From assembly GCA_949825045.1 (NCBI GenBank), contig OX463813.1, positions 3,782,001 through 3,846,000 on the forward strand: DNA of 64,000 bases, written 5' to 3'. The first letter of the stretch is position 1, and each line of letters starts with the position of its first letter. The notes beneath the pieces are model-generated. The model was given only the letters and a program-made list of their open reading frames with translations. It was not told the DNA's origin and searched no databases. This stretch comes from Argyresthia goedartella (taxonomy: Eukaryota; Arthropoda; Insecta; Lepidoptera; Argyresthiidae). The position numbers were made by a program, and so were the translations under genes. Below are positions 43,002 to 52,773 of the stretch, one piece after another.

Positions 43002-43796
43002 CTAACCTTGCTTCTTCTTGCCCTGCGACTGAGTGGCCTGTTTCCTGGTCACTACGCCGGAGGCAGATGCGGCGGCGCCCTCAGCAGGTTTATTCCCTTT
43101 GCCGGCTGGCGAGGGGGTCTCCTTGCTCGGGTACTTCGCCATGAGTGGCCGCAAATCTGCCCAGCACTCCAGCCTCTGCCGCGACTTGTCAGGCAGCAAC
43201 ACGTGTATCTTGCCGTCCGACGTCCAACTGCTGCTGATGCCGAAGTGCTTCCGCGCCGCCAAGAAAACGTCGTGCCGGGATTTTGTCAAAAACTCAGACA
43301 CCAAAATGCCTGAGCCCTTGAGCTCCTTCTTGCGATCCCAGACTTCACAGCGTGCTTAGTGTGTGGCGAAGCGAACCAGCAGTGGGCGTGTCTTCGTGCT
43401 CTTGGCTCCCAGTCTGTGCACCACCCTGATGTCATCGAGGCACATGTAGGGCAATTTAAGGCGGTCTGCGAACACTGCCCTTAACACTTCGTCTGGCTGC
43501 TCCTTGTCGGTCTCCTTGATGCCGTGAACTAGCAGCACTTTACGCCGCGCCGCAGTCTCGTGCCGGTCGAGGCCGAGGGTCAAGTACTCAAGTTGATTCT
43601 TGAGTGCTCCCAGGCTCTTCCAGACCAGCAACTTGAAGTCACGGAACTCACTCGCCAGCTTTGTGATGTTCAGGGGTCCGGGGGCAGGTGTGGCCGCTTG
43701 CAGCTCCTGCTCGAACTTCCCGATGCGCTCACTGAGTGACTCCGAGATGGCCTCCATGTTCTCCTGCAGCTTGGCGTAGAGGTCCTTAGAGGTCAT
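43002..43796 (-). pseudogene. LINE ORF1 with one nonsense codon (264 aa)
   Basis: The frame runs from ATG 43796 to 43002 and is broken only by TAA at 43356-43358. The N terminus is a predicted coiled coil (K-L-Q-E-N-M-E-A-I-S-E-S-L-S-E-R-I), followed by an RRM-like segment (K-V-L-L-V-H-G-I, V-H-R-L-G, R-P-L-L-V-R-F), then a C-terminal domain (I-H-V-L-L-P-D-K-S-R) and a Lys-rich tail. This is the order of L1-like ORF1 proteins, RNA-binding chaperones of the LINE particle. GC content is higher than in the flanks. A single base change would explain the stop. Confidence 0.8.
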
Positions 43797-44366
43797 TGTG
43801 TTGTGCTTGGTGAATTTATTTAATTGTGAAAATCAGTGAGGTTATCTGTTTGATTTTGAGTTATGGAGGGTCCAGGTCAGTTCTTTTAGATTAAATTGTA
43901 CATAAAATTGTATTAATTAATTAAATTTCAATAAAATTACAGAGAGCTAAATATTTGTATGCGCTTCTTCCAACTACCCTCGAAGAAAAAAAAGCTTTAC
44001 TTTACTTTACTTTTGCACGTAAGTATTGCACAGGTCAGCATTTTCGAAAAACAGTGGAATTGAATTCATCACTGCGGTCGCCCGGCGACTACTGAGAATT
44101 TTAAATTTCAAGACATGATTGTCTAGATTTGTTCGCGCGTGCCACGCCCCTCAACCTATCTCTCGATATCTGTGGTGGCAACCCACGAAAGAAGTCATAA
44201 CCAAAAAAACTTAACTTAATATTCCAACATGGCGGAATTAATGATGTCATTCATGACGTCATATCACTATTTTGAGCTATATTTGCCACGCTAAAACTCG
44301 TTCGGAACGAGCTCGTAGATGCTATAATCGATTTTGTTGTGACTCGGAACGAGCTGCTATACACCC
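43797..44366. other. Intergenic
   Basis: AT-rich; short repeats such as ttaattaattaattt and ctttactttactttac. No gene. Confidence 0.4.
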
Positions 44367-44612
44367 GCAGCCTTATGGCGTAACTCTCTGAAATTCATAG
44401 CGTGTGTCTATGGTTCATCTCATGCTCATACAATTTCATCGATTGCGGGGTATCACCGAAGGCTTCTAGGCTTCATTCAATGAGCTTGGGTTTGGCCTCC
44501 ATTATGATGCTACTTGCGTGATACCAATTTGACAGAAGAAGCTGGTGCAAGGTGTCAAACGTAAAATTCTATATGAAGTTCATAGCTCAGACGACTTACG
44601 CCATAAGGCTGC
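44367..44612. mobile_element. 246-bp MITE-like element, 17-bp perfect TIRs
   Basis: GCAGCCTTATGGCGTAA at 44367-44383 is exactly inverted at 44596-44612. No coding capacity inside. Size and perfect terminal inverted repeats fit a MITE. No clear target duplication. Confidence 0.65.
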
Positions 44613-44865
44613 CGCTCGCTTTGCTCGCTTGTGAATAAAAATTACACTCGTCGGGAATCGCCTACTTTCCGCACTTGTAGCATAAATAGCTACAGATAAA
44701 ATAAAAGACAGAAATTACATCTGTGCACAGGAATTGTATTAAACTTGCTTCCTAAACCTAATATCGAGATCCATTCGCTCTTCGCTGTTCATTGTACATA
44801 CATAAATCGAGGTTTAAACGAAATTTGTCTCTTTTTTTAACACCCCGCCGAAGAAACTTATATAC

Positions 44866-47811
44866 TTAACCAGTACTGAAATTCGATAGTTTTCTGCGAT
44901 TCTGTGTCGTTTCATGACCATCAAAATTGTTGACACATTTTTGGAAGGTTTTTGTATACTCCCCGACAGCTGATTTTAATCTTAAAACGAATCTTCTTGC
45001 AGATATGGTTTTACACCTTTTCATCAGTTCATTTGGAAATCTTCCGATATCAAAATTTGGTAGCAATCCTATTTTCGTTAAATAATTTATTAACGCTTCT
45101 TGAAGTTTCGGGGTAATTTCGGTTTGGTGTATTGGCGATATTCCATCATCTGGATTTATGGTATCTAAATCTGTTTCATTTGTTATCCCTATTATTTGAT
45201 GTTCGGGAATATTACCTCCATCTATGGGGTTTTTTAGTTGCGATTTCCTTAAAACGTAACAGTATATAATGTACAGTATCTGTTGCTCTGTCATACTCGA
45301 GAAATCGTAGTGCCCACTTAGGTTTAAGTACAGTTGGACTATGTTCAGTAGTTTGCTGAGCACTTCTGGTCTAGGGTGGGGTGTTGCTGGGTCCAAGTAT
45401 GGGTGTATTGATTTGTACAGCTTCTGCAGTTTGAATTTCAACGTTGCGCATAAGTTGTCCTGTATCTGTGAAAAAATAAGATTACGTATTAATAGATTTT
45501 GCATATCACTCCGTGGCTAGATGTGCACTGCCGATAAATCTTATGTCACCACCTTATGTAACCATGCCTACGCAGTGTAAACGTATTTGTATTTGTAATA
45601 ATTATATCAATGCTCCTTTTTAAACTACCTTTTATGAGCGGCAAAATATTTCAGCAATATTACATTACTTATAATGGAATATCTTTGTCCGATATTTAAA
45701 ATTTTGGTGCAAGTCAGATATCTTCAAAAAATACTGTTCTTTACAGTGACATTATTTTGTACCTACATTGCATGTCCTATATTGTATATATGTATGTTTC
45801 AATAAAAAAACTACTTACAACATTTGCGAATTCTGACGAAAACTGGCTTGCCCGATCTGGATCAGATTCTAACCGATTCTCAAAAGAATTTGGTTGAAAA
45901 GGATAATACTCTTGCGACACAAGACTTGATGGATAAAATTCACCACTCCCTTGCCCTCCCTGCTCATAGAATGACTGGTGAATTGGAACTAAAGATTCAT
46001 GCGAGTACAAAAATGGATTGAGCTCTTGAGTTTCCACTAATGGAACATTGAAAGGCAGATTCACATGAATTTCTTGACCTCCTTCAGATTGGTAGGGAAT
46101 ATTATTATGTATATCAAATGGTAAATTTACATCAAATGACGAATCCGGGTACTGTTCCTGATATTCTTTAGAATAAGACAACTCGTGGGGTTCAACAAAA
46201 GGAGCTTTGACTGGTAGTTGTACATATACTTCATGACTTCCTGCTGAATTATGAGGCAAACGATTATATGCGTCAATTGAGTTTAGTTCCTGACTTTTTT
46301 TAGAACGGGATAAATCGTAAGGATCAACATACGGAACTTCCACTGGCAGATGCACATTAACTTCATTACTTTCATCAGTTTTTCTGGCAAATTGATCATG
46401 TGTATCAAATGGTAATTGAAAATCTAATGTCGGAATTTGATTTTGTTCCTTACTTTCTATATGATGGGACAATTCATTAGAATGGGGCAATGCATAAGTT
46501 TGGTCCAAAGGCCTAGGACCATATGGATTGAGTTTACTATTTTCTTCATGACTGTGAGGCAAGTGTTGCATTAGACCGTGAATCAAATGTCCTTTATGTA
46601 ACGAATCTTGATATGGACTGATTTGGCTTTCTGGAAGCGATAAATGCTGTACACTTGCGTCAGAAGTGTACAGCAATTTTTGAGGAGGAGGCCTATAAAT
46701 AAATGTATGGGGATGCGTAGTATGGATGTGTTCATAAACTTCTTCAGATTTATTCGACAATTGTTGAGATGGAATGAAAGTATAATCCAATTTATCCGAT
46801 TCTTCATTGTTTGCCCCAAAGTTTGCTGCATGACCTTGTAGGTTTTTCAAATGTAGTAACTGTTCCTTGGCTTTATTTTCATCTAAATATTTTTCTTGCG
46901 TTGCATCAGACGGACCTCCGCGGCTCAATTTTTTATCTTCCACTACTGAATCTGATCTTCGCATTTTGGACCTCCCCGTTATTTTCCTTCTCGTTTTTTT
47001 TGAAACGCGGTACTTATTCCATTCAGCTGAATTATGTTGGTTTTTCTGAGTTGCTCTTATGGGTCGGTGCAATAAGCCATTCTCTTGGTAGTCATTTAGA
47101 TCCACGGAGTTTTCAGTGTTGCCCTAAAATAACAATTTAAACATATCACACTGCTAAAAAGTGAACAAAGATTTTAACTTGTATTCCCAGAGTTTCACAG
47201 GAAAACTCACTAAAGACGCAATGTTAAATTAAATTGTTAGGTATTTTTCCTTTGGACGATAACGTAATTTAACGATCAAATAATATGGTTAAGCTGGATG
47301 TTTAATCTACCTCTGCCCAAAAGCCTACAATTACTTGACTAAAATACATATCCTAACCTTCATTACTCCATAGTTGTGGCGATGTGCTAGCACCCTGTCA
47401 CGCAAAATGGATTATTGAATAACTTGCTAAAACTAGGCACAATTGTGCCTCTGCCACCCCGTATGGGAAAAGGCGTGACGCTTTGTTATGTTGTTGAATA
47501 CACATCCTTCACGATGAAATATTTAGAAAATAATGTTACACTTTTTTCACGTGTTGAATGAACCCTTATATAAGGCGTAGGGATATTCATTCCCACAACA
47601 TTTTCAGCCAGCTATGGTTTGGTAATATATTCCAAAACCAATGAAAGATCCTGCACGCTTCTGCCTTATAAGCAAGCAGGGTTATTTTTACAAACATTAA
47701 AAATCATAGCACAAAGAAACAGGTATCGTAATAAATAAACAATGTTATTCTTACCCACACCAAACCCAATAAGGCAAGGTTGGCGGCGAACCAAAGAAAG
47801 CTCTGCTCCAT
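44866..47811 (-). CDS. Predicted secreted protein, three exons (653 aa)
   Basis: Minus-strand exons are 47811-47755, 47123-45819 and 45465-44866. Both introns (631 and 353 bp) have GT..AG ends: donors G|GTAAGA and T|GTAAGT, acceptors TTATTTTAG|G and TTTTTCACAG|A. All junctions are phase 0 and the frame stays open. Exon 1 encodes a 19-residue signal peptide (M-E-Q-S-F-L-W-F-A-A-N-L-A-L-L-G). Exon 2 starts basic (K-K-T-R-R-K), then is rich in His, Pro, Gln and Glu, with about three imperfect 45-50-residue repeats built on V-x-L-P-x-x-V/x-P. Exon 3 is less repetitive and possibly helical. No family is recognised. It lacks transposon motifs, so it is probably a host gene for a secreted or extracellular protein. 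Confidence 0.75.
47355..47500. mobile_element. SINE fragment in intron 1
   Basis: Words 'tccatagttgtggcgatg(t)gctagc' and 'cctctgccaccccgtatggg ... ggcgtgac' match the body and 3' end of the lepidopteran tRNA-derived SINE seen at 48721-48930 and 49270-49345. The tRNA head is missing. It lies within the first intron of the secreted-protein gene. Confidence 0.55.
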
Positions 47812-47846
47812 AACTCAGTTCCGCATTACCTGTCAACATACACCCA

Positions 47847-47854
47847 CTTTTATA
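47847..47854 (-). promoter_or_regulatory. TATA box of the secreted-protein gene
   Basis: TATAAAAG on the minus strand, its nearest edge 36 bp before the ATG at 47811. If used, transcription would start about 47820-47826 and the leader would be very short. Confidence 0.5.
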
Positions 47855-48127
47855 AGAGAAAATCAAGCATTGCTAATGAAAACATCAAACGATTTCGTGT
47901 ATATTATAATGCATTTTCTTTATATGTCGCGTGTAAAATTAAATTAAAATAACATGTTGGTTTTGTACCCCTAAAAATGCGAATGCGAGCGTGAATTTTT
48001 ATTATATTAGGCTCGAAACTAACAGAGCGGTTCCGCAACGGTTACGATTTTGTTATAGGGCGGTTGTCGGGCGTGTCTGCGTAACTAGCCAAACGTGCCT
48101 GACACCCCGTACGGGAATCGGGACGAA

Positions 48128-48719
48128 CTTCAAGCTGTAATCCTCACCATTGAAACCTTCATGAAATGAATGAAAATGAATTCATGAATGAATTCGAAAA
48201 TGCTAAAAAATAGTCCAGAAATAGTCCTAAATAGTCCACCAAGAAAGAAAATTAGTCCACTTATAGTTTCGAAGTTATAGCTAAGGGTTGGTGAGGATTA
48301 CAGCTTGACGTCAAGCTGTAATCCTCATCGCTCGTGCAAGCAAATGGAAGGGCCTATTGACTTGGTTTGGGTTTCAAAAAATAGTCCAGAAACAGTCCAC
48401 ACGACATGCCAAATTTCAGAAATAGTCCTTCAACGATTCCAGAGTTATTAAGACATCTTGGTGAGGATTACAGCTTAAACATTTGATTACATCAAATATC
48501 TCCGGACCGCCTACGACTTTCAGTTTGATACTTGTGCCAAAAAATAGTCCAGAAATAGTCCTCCGAAACAATAATAATTTCCACCTGGTTTACTTTGAAG
48601 AACTGCATTAAAAATGCAATGTTTAATTTCCCATACATTTCAATAAATGTACAGTCGAGTAGAAAATAATAATGGGGTAAACCCTAATAAACCTGTTTAT
48701 ACCAATTAATCTCCAAAGT
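48128..48719 (+). repeat. Long inverted repeat, copy A
   Basis: Matches, in inverted orientation, 61372-61942. It is made of two tandem units of about 170 bp, each bounded by CAAGCTGTAATCCTCA(C/T)C and its complement, then a unique part ending 'aaaccctaataaacctgttt'. The word AGTCC occurs about nine times. No coding capacity. Outer end is CTTCAAGCTG. Confidence 0.8.
48292..48327. repeat. 36-bp perfect palindrome at unit junction
   Basis: Two inverted end motifs meet back to back around GACGTC. The same 36-bp palindrome occurs at 61763-61798. Confidence 0.95.
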
Positions 48720-48720
48720 C

Positions 48721-48930
48721 TAGTGTTTTCATACTCGCTTCTCACGCAGGAGATGCTTGTTCGAATCCGGTGCAGACCATGCACCATGGAGATAAGTAAT
48801 TTAACCAATATACATTATGCAGACGTTCTTACGGTGATGGAAAACATCGTTAGGCAAACTTTTATCTCCATAACTGCGACGATGAGCTAGCCCCCTTCTG
48901 TAGGCACCTAACTACCTACCTTCCTACAAA
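48721..48930 (+). mobile_element. tRNA-derived SINE (second family)
   Basis: A diverged B box (TGTTCGAATCC) is followed by 'ggtgcagaccatgcacc', then 'ttacggtgatggaaaacatcg' and 'tccataactgcgacgatgag', words I know from common lepidopteran SINEs. The head is degraded, so it is a SINE and not a tRNA gene. Confidence 0.6.
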
Positions 48931-49269
48931 GGTACAAATCATCTCACCATTTCCACTTAATAAGAGGTTACAATTTTATGACCCCATGCGCCAGACCGGC
49001 TGCGCTATACGACAACCAGTGTTGGATTTTGGTGCGTTGAAAAGGATAGCACAAAAATACAAAAAGGATAGTATTTTGTAAAAAAAAGTATAGTACGCTC
49101 TAATACTAATTTAAAAATGATGAAAATATTTAAAATCAACAACATTTATTTGTAATTTTTATGATTTTACTGACACTTTCCATAATAATTGAACTCTACT
49201 GACTACTCGTTGGGTTAGAGATCTAGAAATTATACCTACTTTATTTTGACTGTTTTTTTTATATGATAA
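48931..49269. other. Intergenic, AT-rich
   Basis: No gene; 'aaaaaggatagtattttgta' type low-complexity sequence. Confidence 0.4.
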
Positions 49270-49345
49270 TACAGGTTCTTTGGTCTCTGCCTACCCCTCT
49301 TTCGGGAAATAGGCGTGAGCATATTTATGTATCTATGATAATAAA
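49270..49345 (+). mobile_element. SINE 3' end fragment
   Basis: 'ggtctctgcctacccctctttcggg' and 'aggcgtgagcatatttatgtat' match the 3' end and tail of the SINE family above. Body absent. Confidence 0.55.
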
Positions 49346-49388
49346 TCATAATTTATAAGTCCATTGTGGTTTATATACAGGCTGTAAA

Positions 49389-49446
49389 ATAAAAGTGTAG
49401 TCAAATTAGAGGTTTTTAGAAACATCTTTCTGAACAACTTACACTG
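49389..49446. repeat. Foldback element, left part (split by CsRn1 Gypsy)
   Basis: The outer end 'gtgtagtcaaatt' is inverted at 60430-60442. The element continues at 60011 after the Gypsy insertion. Confidence 0.65.
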
Positions 49447-49746
49447 TGGCGATGTGATCTAAAACATAAAGAAAGACAGAAAAATAATCATCTACTGAAA
49501 TCGCGCCGTGTAAACGATGCGCGATATAAGAACAATAGAAAGAATGCGGTCCTGCGACTGCGCTGGCTGGCCGGGCGAGCCTGCCGACCACCGAGTTAGT
49601 CGCTAATCCTACTCAGCGTCGGACGCACGTCGCTCCCGCTCTTATCCGCGAATACAATTTGCACGTAAACAACCTGTAAAGTAATAAATAAACATATTAC
49701 CTATTAAATGTTAGTGTGTGCTTCAATAAATTAGTACCTCACTACA
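49447..49746 (+). repeat. CsRn1 Gypsy 5' LTR (300 bp)
   Basis: TGGCGATGTG ... CCTCACTACA. It differs from the 3' LTR at two sites (tcgcgcc/tagcgcc and ggctggcc/ggccggcc). Confidence 0.93.
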
Positions 49747-49747
49747 G

Positions 49748-49758
49748 TGGTGACCCCG
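49748..49758 (+). promoter_or_regulatory. Primer-binding site for tRNA-Trp
   Basis: TGGTGACCCCG starts 1 base after the LTR and complements the 3' end of insect tRNA-Trp with CCA, as known for CsRn1-clade elements. Confidence 0.85.
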
Positions 49759-50465
49759 TAAATAGTGGTTTGTTCCACGATGACGACGGCAAATAACGAC
49801 GCGACGGAACAAGACTCGGCTCACACGGCGTCAAATGATGTGTTTCGTGTCGGTGTGAGACTACCACCATTTTGGCCTGAGGAACCAGCCGTATGGTTTG
49901 CGCAGGTGGAAGGCCACTTCGTTCTTTCAAGAATAAAAGATGACCAAACAAAATTTTATTATATTGTGTCGCAACTGGACCACAGATACGCTGCGGAAGT
50001 AAAAGATATTATTACCTTACCGCCAGCGGGGACCAGCTATGAAACATTAAAAACAGAACTGATAAAACGCTTGTCACAGTCACGCGAGAAAGAGGTCAAA
50101 CAACTACTTACGCACGAAGAACTCGGAGATCGACGGCCATCACAGTTTCTGCGTCACTTGCGCCATCTCGCCGGTAACCAAATTCCTGAAGAGTTTTTAA
50201 AGACTATATGGACCAGCAGGCTGCCTACACACGTCCAAACAGCCATAGCTTCGCAGCCACGCTCCGACCTCAACAGCCTCGCGGACCTGGCCGACGCCGT
50301 AATGGATATTGTATCACCGACACCACAAGTAGCCGCTACATCAGCCATCCCAGCACCACAACTAGATGCCATGGTGAGACAAATAGCGGAACTTACCAGA
50401 AAAGTGGAGGTCCTAACGGCCGAGAATCGCAGAGGCAGAACACAGACACGAGCAAGTCAGCACAA

Positions 50466-51158
50466 GTTTTGGGGTGTTCTGAGCGACTACCTCCTAGTGT
50501 GGGGGTGCTGAAGTGATGCAGAAGGATACGTCCGCCTGCATAACTTCTGCTTCCTCCTGGTGCACCCTGGTAACAGCGGCTAGTGACTGGTCCCCGGACC
50601 TCTTACTAGCCGATGGCTAAAAGTAGCTCCGGTTCTGTCGGTTAAAGTGGGTGTACCCGGCAGACTATCTACACTCACCTGCGTCTTGTGGTCTGCGCAG
50701 TTGACCACCGTAGGTCAGGATGAAGGGGTCCTGGGGGGTTGAGCCGAGCGTTGCTGTGGATTTAGCTTCGTAAGGCAACACGCCCTCTTTGGCCTGGATT
50801 TCAGGCAAAACGGTAGCCTCGCCCGTAGCCGCGGGTTGGGATAACGGCCAAGTGTCCCGTCAGAGGGCCACGGCTAGGGGTGTAGGGTCCGCTAAGGCGT
50901 CAGTCATAGCGGTGGGATGGGTCATGCTGACGGGGTAAGCTTCGGTGACTACGGCGGTGGGACCATGTCGCTGACACCTTGGTTCCCATCGTCCACAGAA
51001 GCGAGCTCCCGATGTCGCGCCAAGTACCAGCCCTATGCTCCTATATCTACTCGGTACTCCTAGCGACTGAAAGCTGTTCCAAGCGAGTAGGCGCTCCCAA
51101 TTGTGCGGGCTCCGTGGAGGGTGGGAAATCGAGTAGACGAATCTCTATACATTTGACC
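50466..51158 (+). promoter_or_regulatory. LINE 5' UTR
   Basis: GC-rich, with no frame starting at a good ATG before 51159. LINE 5' UTRs normally contain an internal promoter; none was identified here. Confidence 0.5.
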
Positions 51159-52773
51159 ATGGATCGTGTCAGGTCAAAAAACCCATCTGGAACGCTTCCA
51201 GCGGTGAAAACCGCAAGCGTCTCCAAACAGGTGCGAGAATCTGCCTCGGCAGATCCTCAAGCCTCAACTGGGCGTACTGCCACCATCAGTGACCTACCGG
51301 TGCAAACCGGTATTGATTCCACTGTGGAGGTTAGCTGCAAAAAGCCCGAAAGTGAGTCGAGAGGCAGGGCCACGGGGCAACCCGGTGCGCGGAGCCATTC
51401 GACAAACATCGCCGAGCATTTCGCCAGCGCCTGGACGACGGTTGGTCGAAAGGGTAAACCACCCAAGCAATCTTTGCAAGGAAAGGGTCCATCGACTAGA
51501 CGTCCAGATACGGTGCAAACCGGACCAGGGCGTAAGGCGAATCGTCGGTGGAAGAAAAAACAGCGTTTGGCTGCCACATCGGCCGCTGCCGGCGTAGATG
51601 GGGTTCCATCTGCCACGGTGACGACCGATGGCGGTCCCGCTGTTAATACAGCCGGAGCTGCGGGTAAGGTGACCGGCTCCCGTAGTGTCAAAGGGGCAAC
51701 CCTAGACTCAAACGGGGCTAAACCTGCCGTAGCGTTCTCTGGTGGTCCAACTTCTAACAAGAAGTTGAAATCTGCCAAGAGATCCGGCAAAAACGAGCGC
51801 GCGGCTGCTAAGAGGGCTCGATTAGAGGATAGTATTTCTCCTCGAGAAGAGCCTAAAAAGCAGTGCACGGAAGCGCGCAGAGCTGGGGTCACCTATGCTC
51901 AGAAGGTGAAATCTGACCAGTACATCGCCGTAACTGACGTCGCTACTGGTCATATTTCACAGGATCTGTCAACGCTCATCCTCAACGAGATTGATGACAA
52001 AATCTTGAGGGAAGCGTTGGCGGATCCGAGCAAGGAAAACCCCAAATTCGGTGGCAAGCCTCGCTACGAGGACGGCCACCTTGTTCGTGGAGGACGAGTA
52101 CTCCCTGAACTGGCTGCGGGAGTGTGTCTCCGGTGTGTCTACACCATCCAACGTACAGTTGGTGGTGAAACGCCAATCGGAGATGGTCCGCAGGGTTCGA
52201 TGTGGGGTGCTCATACCCAACGAACGAGGCAAGTGGAAGTCTGCGCCCGACGTCGGCGTAGTCCTCCACTTTATGAACAAGTGGGCACAGGTTGACCGAT
52301 GGCTCCTCCAGAAAGTGGATGAGCAGCAGGACAACCTGTTTCTCATCACAGACGTCCCTGAAGATGTGGTGCCGACCCTGCTGGGAAGGGGCAGACAGCT
52401 CCTTTTTGGTAGTGGTTCGGTCTACCTCAAATTTCAGGGACCCGGTGGGAAATTTGTGAAGGAACCACCGGTGGTAGCGCAGACCAGCTCTAAGCTGGTC
52501 ATCACTGGGGTTTCATCAAGAACAGCCAAGCCCCAGAGTTCCACTCCAGAGCGGCAGCAAACAGGCCCCGATGCAGTCGGGGAAAGTTCTGCTGCTCAAC
52601 CGCAGGACGAGCACGCGCACTGGGAGGCCATGCTGCTTGGTGAAGGCGATGAGCCAGAACCAGCAGTGGTGCCCTCTGAGGGCGAGGAGCTGTCCATGCG
52701 GCTGGAGGAGGAACTCGTCTTGGAGGTGGAGGAGGGGTTGACCAAAAATGGCGTCCCTCTCCCGCGATTGTAA
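51159..52773 (+). pseudogene. LINE ORF1 (Gag-like), one frameshift
   Basis: It starts at ATG 51159 (M-D-R-V-R-S-K-N-P-S-G). The first half is Lys/Arg/Ala/Gly-rich and probably disordered, with a Lys-rich segment (R-R-W-K-K-K-Q-R) and a T-Y-A-Q-K-V motif. Near 52050-52080 the frame changes and the globular part (F-V-E-D-E-Y-S-L-N-W-L-R, V-H-F-like V-V-L-H-F-M-N-K-W, acidic C terminus) is read to the stop at 52773. No zinc knuckle is visible. The product would bind LINE RNA. It overlaps ORF2 by 26 bases. Confidence 0.8.

Larger units (their letters stand above)
39155..43796 (-). mobile_element. CR1/Jockey-type LINE, nearly full length
   Basis: Two minus-strand ORFs (ORF1 43796-43002, ORF2 42389-39453) and a 3' UTR ending at AATAAA (plus-strand 39160-39165). 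The 612 bp between the ORFs hold A-rich runs and a CA repeat, which is long for a LINE, so ORF1 could belong to a different copy. ORF2 is intact. Target duplications were not found. Confidence 0.78.

Noticed and set aside
47666..47866. 66-codon minus-strand frame overlapping exon 1
   Set aside because: Different frame from the signal peptide and runs into intron 1; the spliced model explains the region better.
51257..51892. 211-codon minus-strand frame
   Set aside because: Antisense shadow of the GC-rich LINE ORF1.
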